DNA from: Anaspis maculata | Taxonomy: Eukaryota; Arthropoda; Insecta; Coleoptera; Scraptiidae | Reading direction: 5' to 3' | NCBI GenBank assembly: GCA_949128115.1 | Contig: OX421964.1 | Location: forward strand, 37,254,177 to 37,318,176 | DNA: 64,000 nucleotides | Shown here: positions 57,401 to 64,000 of the stretch, piece after piece | Numbering within the stretch: the stretch's first letter is position 1 | Layout: each line of letters begins with the position of its first letter | Position numbers and translations under genes: made by a program | Notes under the pieces: generated by a model | What the model was told of the DNA's origin: nothing | The model's database searches: none | Seen by the model: the letters and a program-made list of their open reading frames with translations, nothing else

Positions 57401-58790
57401 GATACGTCGGACTATAATGTATTCACATCCAATGGATTGACGGGTTCCATCCCCTTCATTTTCACCTGCAATTTATTACCCCCCCTCCAATAACTCAAAA
57501 CCCCCGAGTGCGATTTTTGGCGATTTTGGATATGTTGTAGAGCACTCAATTCTGAACCAGATATCAAATTTTCAGGACGTCCAAATTTTTTCCGAGGTTG
57601 AAATCTATCTTTCTTGTACTATAATGAGCACTTAACGCACAAATGACTATTCGGTTTTAGCATTGACATAGCGACGGATGCACTTTACGTGAGGAATTAC
57701 TTCAAAAAAGAAAGCAAAGCTACAGCGGAAGCCATGGTGGAAAATATCAAGCTTGCCTTTTGGGATATTGTAAAAAATTCAGACTGGATCGATAGTGTCA
57801 CGAAGACTCATGCAAAAGAGAAAATCGAGACTATGAGAGCCATTGTGGCGTACCCAGACGAGATTTTGGACGAAAAAAGAGTTGAAGAATATTATGAAGA
57901 TGTAAGTTAGTGTTGAGTTGCAATTTACCTATAGACACTTGAAATTCTATGTTTTTTGTAGTTGATGGTTGATCCAGAAAAGTATCTAGAGTCAATGTTG
58001 AACTTCACCAAATTCCAATCGGCCATTAACAACAAGGATTTAGACGAACCAGTCGACAAGACCGACTGGAGAAAGCACGCCATCGCCACCAAAATTAACG
58101 CTTTCTACGCGGCCGACACCAACCTCATAGAAATTTCCGCAAGTTTCCTCCAAAGCGTCCTCTTCAACAACGAAAGGCCCAAATACATGAACTACGGAGC
58201 AATCGGCGGGATAATCGGCCACGAAATCACGCACGGATTTGACGATGAAGGCAGCCAATGGGATAAAGACGGGAATGTGGCCAACTGGTGGCAGCCACAG
58301 ACGAGGAAGGCCTTCGAAGCCAAAGCGCAATGCATTGTTGAGCAATACGGAAACTTCACAGTACCAGGCCTCGACTTGAAGGTATTGCTTCAAATACTTT
58401 GCGATACAAGTTATCTTTTATATTGTGTGTAAGTAATCATTCATTTCAAAGGTGAACGGAATCAACACCCAAGGTGAGAACATAGCAGATAATGGCGGTA
58501 TCAAGGAGGCTTATTTGGCGTACAAAACCTGGTCTGACAAAAACGGACCCGAACAGATGCTGCCCGGACTGGACTTCACTCCAGAACAAATGTTCTGGAT
58601 AGCAGCCGGAAATTGCTATTGCGTCGTCGAGAAGACGAAGCAGATGAAGATGAGAGCTCTGTCGGACATGCACTCGCCGAATTACTTCAGGATCAACGTT
58701 CCGCTGATGAATTCCGAGTACTTTGCTAAGGATTTTGGATGTCCTTTGGGATCGAAAATGAATCCGGAAGAAAAGTGTTTGGTTTGGTAG
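51278..58790 (+). CDS. Neprilysin-like M13 zinc metallopeptidase (whole gene, 10 exons)
   Basis: The join is 51278-51303, 51354-51478, 51561-51744, 53202-53523, 53577-53753, 53805-54022, 55702-55857, 57661-57901, 57962-58381, 58452-58790. This gives 2208 nt and 735 aa, in frame at every junction. It is a type II membrane ectoenzyme with a short basic tail, a membrane helix at about residues 23-45, then the M13 N domain (CxxxxCV...NLTADPCEDFYEFACGNF) and the catalytic domain. Catalytic residues are NAFY (529-532), HEITH (570-574, zinc ligands and Glu base), GENIAD (third zinc ligand Glu632, Asp636), His697, Arg703 and the terminal CLVW. The size matches neprilysin (about 750 aa). The usual VWC before the C terminus is CYC here. 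Neprilysins degrade small extracellular peptides; which insect Nep paralogue this is cannot be told. AATAAA at 58864-58869 is the likely poly(A) signal. The large introns hold nested mobile elements. Confidence 0.94.
51561..51744 (+). CDS. Nep-like exon 3
   Basis: It encodes NDGICLTPVCVETATNVLRN and the DPCEDFYEFACGNF motif that opens the M13 ectodomain. Two in-frame acceptors 6 nt apart (ggcag and ttcag) make a 2-residue variant possible. The donor AT|gtaggt sits directly before an in-frame stop. Confidence 0.88.
53202..53523 (+). CDS. Nep-like exon 4
   Basis: It encodes ESLNIQLKTLYDAPIEENEA, a YHACMNTRAIE block (the M13 YxxCMN motif) and TGGWPV, all standard family landmarks. The phase is 1 in, 0 out. 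Confidence 0.93.
53577..53753 (+). CDS. Nep-like exon 5
   Basis: The acceptor gttttag|TTA was chosen for frame; tagttag 4 nt on breaks it. It encodes LGQLDLMLPEEELKKGLNEQ through MELIIAIAE. The donor gttggc is a weak GT. Confidence 0.87.
53805..54022 (+). CDS. Nep-like exon 6
   Basis: It begins ITVPQEELRN, the conserved xxTVPQEExR motif. It continues through the helical region to GVYPK and a split Arg codon at AG|gtactt. Confidence 0.92.
54852..55570. mobile_element. Non-autonomous hAT-like element, 719 bp
   Basis: The ends are CAGGGCCGGCAAC and GTTGCCGGCCCTG. An exact 8-bp duplication TTGACGTC lies at 54844-54851 and 55571-55578. It encloses a mariner-like MITE. Confidence 0.85.
55019..55384. 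mobile_element. TA-flanked MITE, about 366 bp
   Basis: TACAAGCTGTCCCAAAATAA at the left is mirrored by TTCATTCTGGGACACCTGTA at the right. Confidence 0.65.
55702..55857 (+). CDS. Nep-like exon 7
   Basis: It encodes TISNYMHMNAIFGVSEFLND and ends EPRWKECVELIA, the conserved RWxxCV block. It is too short to be found as a long ORF. The split Arg codon is CG|C. Confidence 0.93.
55966..57625. repeat. Long foldback element, 1.66 kb, in Nep-like intron 7
   Basis: The arms 55966-56790 and 56812-57625 are close inverse copies. Landmarks are GGATGGAACCCGTCAATCCA (near 56150) against the inverse near 57440, and CAGAACACTACAGCATGCAC (near 56618) against the inverse near 56965. The loop is only about 20-30 nt. 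Confidence 0.85.
57661..57901 (+). CDS. Nep-like exon 8
   Basis: It encodes ALYVRNYFKKESKATAEAMV and DWIDSVTKTHAKEK, matching the M13 LYVRxxF and W(M/I)DxxTKxxAxxK blocks. Confidence 0.94.
57962..58381 (+). CDS. Nep-like exon 9 (zinc site)
   Basis: Exactly 140 codons. It contains the substrate-binding NAFY and the HEITHGFDDEG zinc signature. The donor is AAG|gtattg. Confidence 0.96.
58452..58790 (+). CDS. Nep-like exon 10 (third zinc ligand and C terminus)
   Basis: It holds GENIADNGG, LPGLDFTPEQMFW, the His/Arg pair of MHSPNYFR and the CLVW end, then TAG. Confidence 0.96.
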   Translation: MNGINTQGENIADNGGIKEAYLAYKTWSDKNGPEQMLPGLDFTPEQMFWIAAGNCYCVVEKTKQMKMRALSDMHSPNYFRINVPLMNSEYFAKDFGCPLGSKMNPEEKCLVW

Positions 58791-58863
58791 TCTCCGTTTT
58801 ATTACAATAATTAGGAAAGTCTATACCTAGTTGTTATGTTTATGTTTGATTTACGTATGTTTT

Positions 58864-58869
58864 AATAAA
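58864..58869 (+). terminator. Poly(A) signal of the neprilysin-like gene
   Basis: AATAAA lies 74 nt after the stop codon. Confidence 0.6.
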
Positions 58870-59511
58870 GGTCACAAGAATGTCTGTTTCTCGATATATG
58901 TTTGTGATTACTTTGCGCAATCCTGGAGGTTTTAATTAAAAATCTGGATGTGAGTACCTACTTATAAGTGCCGAGATTTAATCTAATTGATCTACTATAT
59001 AAATGGGTAAGTACCAGTAACAAAAATTACAAAAGGTGCCGCGCAGGTGTTGATAAGAAATTTATCTGTGAATTGTCCATAGTTAGAAGATTATTTCCCA
59101 ATTATCCAGTGCTTGTCAAACTGAATTTTATCGTAAAGAACTAAAGAAGTGCAAGCGATGTTTCTCTTTATTACCTACCATTATGAATTCAGGACAAGAA
59201 GCCGCTAGACTAATAAAGACAAAACACCTATGCTCACTTTTGTTTTGGTAACAGTTCTAACTAGGGACCAGTAGTATCAAAATGAGATGCGTGTTTTTTG
59301 ACCCAAACATCTTTGGTTGAGAAACAACCAAGAATACGGTGGGTAAAAAGATTTATCAGATGAAGTGCCGCAAAGGCAGCCACTCCGTGCATATCAAGCA
59401 AGATCAAAAGTGTGATAAGAAAGGCCCATTGTACACGGTCAATTGCGATGTCTTGGCGTTATTGTTGTGTAGTTTCAGTTTTTTCTCTGATTTTTCAACT
59501 GGAGGTTGGAT

Positions 59512-59572
59512 GTTCAAATTCAAATTCAAGTTCAAATTGAACTTGAATTTAAAATTGAACTTGAAATTGAAG
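59512..59572. repeat. TTCAAA/TTGAAC hexamer tract
   Basis: Repeated AAATTC/AAGTTC/AAATTG hexamers that run first in one sense, then as their complement, so the tract can fold on itself. Both strands stay open as short Lys/Leu/Asn/Phe frames, which is a by-product. Confidence 0.55.
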
Positions 59573-59711
59573 ATCATAGAGATCACTTCCCTGAGAGTTG
59601 CAGAAAAATGACTTTTGTATAATAATAGGAAAAAAGAATTTGGGTATTCTCAAAAATATAGAAACATAATAAGTAGGTAGGTATGTAAGAGTGATCAAAT
59701 AAATGTCTCCT

Positions 59712-59808
59712 CAAAGTAGGCCTCGTCTCCTTGGTAGCCACGTTTTTCGGCCAGATTTTCAGGAATCATAGGCAACTTGAGGAGAAATTTATTCGATCAA
59801 TCGTTTAG
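59712..59808. repeat. Dispersed repeat, copy 2
   Basis: Same family and orientation as 28779-28870, about 85-90% alike by eye. Confidence 0.7.
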
Positions 59809-60454
59809 TAAGTGTTTACGACACTACTATCTGTTGTACCTTTTATTATTATTGAATAATTTTCCTTTGATACTGCAGAACATGAAAATTGCATTAAATC
59901 AGGAAAATGGTTCGATAATTATTGCAGTGATAGCATCTCACTATTCAGATAAAAATCTTTCAATAGTATCTAAGTATCTACAATACCCACCTTCTTGATC
60001 TGAATTAGAGAAAATTAGAAAAGGCAAAGATTTAATGAAGTTCTTCAGGAATTCGTCCAAAAAAGCAATAAGTACCTACTAATGGAAATATTCTCCCAAA
60101 TTACTCTTCGAATAGTTCTCACCCTGTTTACCGAACAAGATCCCCTTTCAGATTATATCGAGATGTTTGCAACTAAAAAAATTCTCAAAAAATAATTACT
60201 CAGATAGGCAGACATTCTTTACTAGGATAGTTTTTATAGTTCATCTAATCAGGAAATGATCTCAAAACACTTCGAACTTGAAAGTTTTCTATAGTTTTGC
60301 TCAATACTTGCGCTCTTTAAAAGAGGGTATTGGTACCACAACCGGTATTTGCCATGAACTTAAGATAAATAAAGAATTTTAGGGCAATGGATAAAAGAAT
60401 AATTTTTCTGAAGGAACTTCCAATTTAAAACCAACCACGGCCTGGTGCTTCAAA

Positions 60455-60615
60455 ATGCAAAGTCTAGTTCTAATTACCTTCAGTTTTCTTTTTGTAATGG
60501 GTAGTGCCGTGGATGACTACGACGTGGAAATAGACAATGATCCTGTAATTTACGAACTGAAAAAATTCCCTGTTGATTCTGATCATTTGAGAAAAGTCTT
60601 GACACAGCTGGAACG
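60455..60615 (+). CDS. Group-7-like exon 1 (signal peptide)
   Basis: It holds the start ATG, signal peptide and acidic N terminus (DDYDVEIDNDP). The donor is GAA CG|gtaagc. Confidence 0.8.
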
Positions 60616-61641
60616 GTAAGCACATTGCAGCTATGTATTTAGTTTTTGTTTTTATTTCATTTGTTGCTAGAAAACCTCGAGGAATCCATGTAGTTCTCAA
60701 CGAATATGGTGATAGAATATTTGAAAACATTCGCAGATCGATGATTCATCACAGCTTCGATCCAGTTCAACTGCCTGATAAGGAACCTGGGTTTAATTTC
60801 GTAAGGGCTTCGGAAAAAATTGTAAATGAAAATTTGAAAAACCAAAATTTGAATTTACAGACGTTCTTGTTTATTCGTTACCACGGAGAGCTCAAGTTGA
60901 CCAAGGGCTGGCTAACTGACTTGTCAACAATCCACCGAGGGGGAGATGTGAAGGTTGAATATTTTCCTGGTAGGAAATACCTGGAAGTAACAGTTCCGAT
61001 CGCCTTTGATGACATGATGGTAATTTTTCTAATGTGGAAATTTTAAATTCAATTTAGACAATGAAATTTTAGTTTACATATGACTACAGCGCAAAGCTTA
61101 TGAATCTCGGACCAACAGGAGGAATCGAGGGAAGAGTGTCCAAATTGAAAGTTGAAGTTAAAATTGGTTTTGATTGTGAACATTTTGTGGCATCTTTAGA
61201 TAAATTTTACATACTAAATTCAGGGTAAGTAGCTAGGTGTGAGTGGTGAACTTTAAAATCGGACCACCTCTGAAAAATCAAGAAGCTGATTTCCGTTGTC
61301 ATTGCAAATAATGCAAATTCGACTGCTCGATTTAGAGGGGTGGTCCGATTTCAAAGTCCACCACTGTGCTAGAGAATGTCCTTGTAAATATTGAGATCAT
61401 GATCCTTTTCAGATCAATCACGATTAAATTTGTGAGACATTTCCTCATGGATTGGATGCTGAATCTATTAACTGGAGTTACGCTAACGGTCCTGAAAGAA
61501 GTTATTTTACTGGTGGTAGAGAGTATGATCAGAGTAGCACTGAACAACGTCGTTACCGGTATAAACGGAATAATTGGGGGAGTTTTAGACCCCAGCACTA
61601 TGACACCACCGAGATCTGAAATGAATTATTTTGTTTTATAA
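60455..61641 (+). CDS. Secreted group-7 mite-allergen-like / lipid-binding family protein (5 exons)
   Basis: The join is 60455-60615, 60671-60800, 60861-61019, 61073-61224, 61413-61641, giving 831 nt and 276 aa. A signal peptide covers about residues 1-18 (MQSLVLITFSFLFVMGSA). The mature part has a long N-terminal helix, a GELKLTKGWLTDLSTIHRGG strand pair, YDYSAKLMNLGPTGGIEG, and C-terminal amphipathic helices (LMDWMLNLLTG, VESMIRVALNNVVTGING). This layout matches insect proteins of the group 7 allergen type (BPI/JHBP-like fold), which are thought to carry hydrophobic ligands; the function here is unknown. The mature chain has a single Cys. The 60-nt intron 2 is in frame and stop-free, so a 296-aa isoform is possible. 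AATAAA at 61651-61656 follows the stop. Confidence 0.78.
60671..60800 (+). CDS. Group-7-like exon 2
   Basis: It encodes GIHVVLNEYGDRIFENIRRS and FDPVQLPDKEPGFNF. The donor is TTC|gtaagg. Confidence 0.78.
60861..61019 (+). CDS. Group-7-like exon 3
   Basis: It encodes TFLFIRYHGELKLTKGWLTD through FDDMM, predicted beta strands. The acceptor is aatttacag and the donor ATG|gtaatt. Confidence 0.82.
61073..61224 (+). CDS. Group-7-like exon 4
   Basis: It encodes FTYDYSAKLMNLGPTGGIEG, VSKLKVEVKIGFDC and FYILNS. The split Gly codon is GG|A. Confidence 0.8.
61237..61368. mobile_element. Foldback MITE, 132 bp, in intron 4 of the group-7-like gene
   Basis: GTGTGAGTGGTGAACTTT at the left, AAAGTCCACCACTGTG at the right, with ATCGGACCACC arms. 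CTAG is duplicated on both sides (61233-61236, 61369-61372). It lies 12 nt past the splice donor. Confidence 0.75.
61413..61641 (+). CDS. Group-7-like exon 5
   Basis: It encodes SITIKFVRHFLMDWMLNLLT and the long C-terminal helices, ending NYFVL-stop. Confidence 0.82.
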
Positions 61642-61650
61642 ATACAAATT

Positions 61651-61656
61651 AATAAA
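61651..61656 (+). terminator. Poly(A) signal of the group-7-like gene
   Basis: AATAAA lies 10 nt after the stop codon, in an AT-rich run. It is close to the stop, so a later site is also possible. Confidence 0.4.
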
Positions 61657-64000
61657 TAAGGCCACTCCCAGTGAAAACAAACCTTGAGTTGACTGAACTT
61701 GAAATTCGTACTATAAACTCGGAATTATTTTAGCTTATCTTAATGCCTTGCCAGGGTTCTTCGCGTTTAGATTTTATCTCACATCGGCATCACATATTTG
61801 AAAATTACAAAGCTAATGAGTCAACGTTATTAGTGAAAAAATCATTAAAGTAGATACTATAGAATAATAGTGTAATTAAACATCTGGCTATCACTACCTA
61901 CTACTTGTAAACAATCTAATCTTCAAAATTATTAGGTATAGTATTTTATTTTTTGTACGTAGTTATGAAAGTCTTTGATTTCTCAATATTTATGGAAAAA
62001 AGCCTGAAAGTTGCATTTTAAACCTCAATTGCAAAGCAATGAAATAACGGTATCAATTTTTTTTTGAAAAAGGAGACATTTTTTTAATAAAAAAATCGAT
62101 TCAGATACCTACATTTTTTGTTAATCAGCTCATTTTCATCTCAATTTTCAATTTTTTCCCCAACTTCTTCAGTACTTGACTGTATTTTTATTTTATTTTT
62201 ACAAGGGGGTAGGTATGTAGAGCGGTGGAAAATCACTGTGAGTTCAATATGTCACGCGGTTCTTTTTTTAAATAATTTATTGTGTTTCGATAATTCAATT
62301 ATGGAGTTTATCTCATTTCGCGGCGGAGTTCAGCGATCAGCTAGTGTGGTATATTTGTCAAATTTAGCTAGCAATAATAGGAATAAATATATGCTAAATC
62401 AAGTAGAATCTGCTGGTAGTTTGATTGAGAGTGATCCCTGATTGAGACCTTCTATAATTTTCACCTATAAAAAAAATGAGGAATGCGCTAGAAAGAAAGG
62501 TCGTCGCTTATAAGGTCGTGTCGTCTCTTACCCAAAATGTGTCACACAATTTGTCTACATAGGTTCAGATTTTTGCTGTAAAATTATACTAAAAAAACCC
62601 GAATGTCTAGGGTTGAACACGACCCCGGCGTTGGAAACACACTTCGTATTCGTCAACTAGAGCGACTGAATTAGCTGAGTGAACATTTTGTTACCGAAAC
62701 TAACTCAAAACATAAAATTTTGTTTGTTATAGGTTATTTGAATGAAAAATGCGATAAGCTTACCTAACGCATAAGATATCTACCTATCTAACGCAATATT
62801 ACCTAATCGCGTGGTCTAGTATGCATCTACTCGTTTCTATCTACACCATGTGTACCGTAAATCAACAACGCCCAGCACATTTTGATTGATTTGCAGTTGA
62901 ACGATTTTTTTCTAAATAATGGGAATACTTCTTAGACTTTTTTCTGTTCCTTGGCAACACGTTCCCAGCAGAACAAAGTCTATAATAGTTGTTCATACAC
63001 CAAGGGACTAAAGTGAGTTTTTATTCCCGCAGGTGAAGTTTGATGCCCAAGAGCCCTTAGGGCCAGTTAATCACAGCCGTCATAATTGGAAAAATAATTC
63101 TTGAAGATAATTAATTTGATTCGATAATTTGATAGAATTAAAATAATTGTTTTCAGGAACATTGCAGGGACGATGCTAGGATGAAAGGTTCCGCGGCAGA
63201 GATGATTAAGATTTTGTTGTTCTCGTGTCCGTCAAAGTTTTTTTTGTCCCTTGATTTATTCTAAACCAATCTCGACCAAATGTGAAATGCACGTAGGGTC
63301 TATGGTAGAAAAGTGAAAATAAGCTTTTCATCGTGATATGTCAAACGGAAATCGCACTGTTAAAAAATGACAGAAAATGTCATTAGTAGAGATGTTTGTC
63401 TTGGTGGTTGGTCCACCCTTCACGTCATATTGTCGCTGAAGTCCAAATCATGTCTGTTCGTTCTATATAATCCGTAGAGTTCCATATAACTACCCGTTTT
63501 ACGGTACCTAGTCACACAATGTATGCACAATGCACATAGGTTCAGATTTTTGGGTTAAGGTTGGCGATTCATAGTGAAGGGCAGACCGTGACATATTACC
63601 ATGAGTGAGGGCCGAAACAGAGATGGAATTTTTCTTCTACTCTATCATTTCGACGCCATCACTGTTTCAAATATAAAAGAATCTGTTGTCATCACAATAC
63701 TTTCCCGACTAGTATTCAGGAACGTATGGAATTTTTTGTTGGCCATTGGCCTACATGACGCCCAATGCAATCTAATTTCGATATAAATTGAAATTCTTCG
63801 GAAAAAAGTCCATTTGCGAGCAGGAAATCACGTCTGAGTTGAGTCCTGCACCAAATGCGGGCCATCCTGGTCAAAGCTCGGATGAGGGGCCGTCTCGGGT
63901 GATAACGGCCAAGAGAAAATTTGAAAATTTGTAGCGCCTGAAAAGAGGTTGTAAACTGTTTTCAATGCATAACTGGTTGCGTAGTTAGTACGCCGGATAG
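61657..64000. other. Intergenic tail of the window
   Basis: AT-rich. The frames at 62118-62441 and 63601-63786 have no recognisable motifs. The segment at 63340-63480 (GTCAAACGGAA...) resembles the repeat near 28460. Confidence 0.4.

Larger units (their letters stand above)
58870..60454. other. Intergenic between Nep-like and group-7-like genes
   Basis: It contains the hexamer tract and dispersed repeat copy 2. No ORF with family features. Confidence 0.4.

Noticed and set aside
59339..59611. Plus and minus Lys/Leu/Phe-rich frames
   Set aside because: They arise from the hexamer tract.

Overview
The window is eukaryotic nuclear DNA, AT-rich and repeat-dense, with small exons, GT-AG introns and insect-type genes. 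The Brainiac and Lrch proteins are clearly arthropod-like. The repeat style (many TACAGGGTG-ended TA-flanked elements, tRNA-derived SINEs, recurrent GGTACCTA) suggests a hemipteran such as a whitefly or aphid; that placement is inference. No bacterial, CRISPR or organelle features were seen.

Four protein-coding genes can be rebuilt exon by exon, and each closes in frame across every splice junction. (1) Lrch, minus strand, 33471 to 13403, 10 exons, 731 aa: leucine-rich repeats, a linker, a calponin-homology domain and a C-terminal membrane segment. (2) brn (brainiac), minus strand, 44933 to 43811, 2 exons, 356 aa: a Golgi beta-1,3-glycosyltransferase of family GT31. (3) A neprilysin-like M13 metallopeptidase, plus strand, 51278 to 58790, 10 exons, 735 aa, with all catalytic residues present. 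(4) A secreted group-7-allergen-like protein, plus strand, 60455 to 61641, 5 exons, 276 aa. Nothing in the sequence ties the four into one pathway; they look like ordinary neighbours.

Most of the remaining DNA is non-autonomous mobile elements, often nested. There are several long foldback (inverted-repeat) elements of 1.2 to 4.2 kb at 4598-6389, 6838-8082, 29809-31950, 34505-38730 and 55966-57625. There are hAT-like elements with CAGTG/CAGGG ends and 8-bp target duplications at 21083-22041, 24896-25864, 35547-36828 and 54852-55570, with a less perfect one at 37613-38201. Small MITEs, two tRNA-derived SINE copies, a truncated Ty3/gypsy-type LTR element (39162-40080) and an exact 434-bp tandem duplication (10413-11280) are also present. 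No intact transposase or reverse transcriptase was recognised.

The most striking object is a 516-bp element at 48150-48665. It has two 145-bp LTRs, a primer-binding-like site, a purine tract and 4-bp target duplications, so it looks like a miniature LTR retrotransposon (TRIM). Each LTR carries a tRNA-like cloverleaf with A box, B box and a T5 terminator, that is, an apparent RNA polymerase III unit. It sits inside a 1.9-kb TA-flanked TIR element with a THAP-like remnant, which in turn lies inside an outer TIR element.
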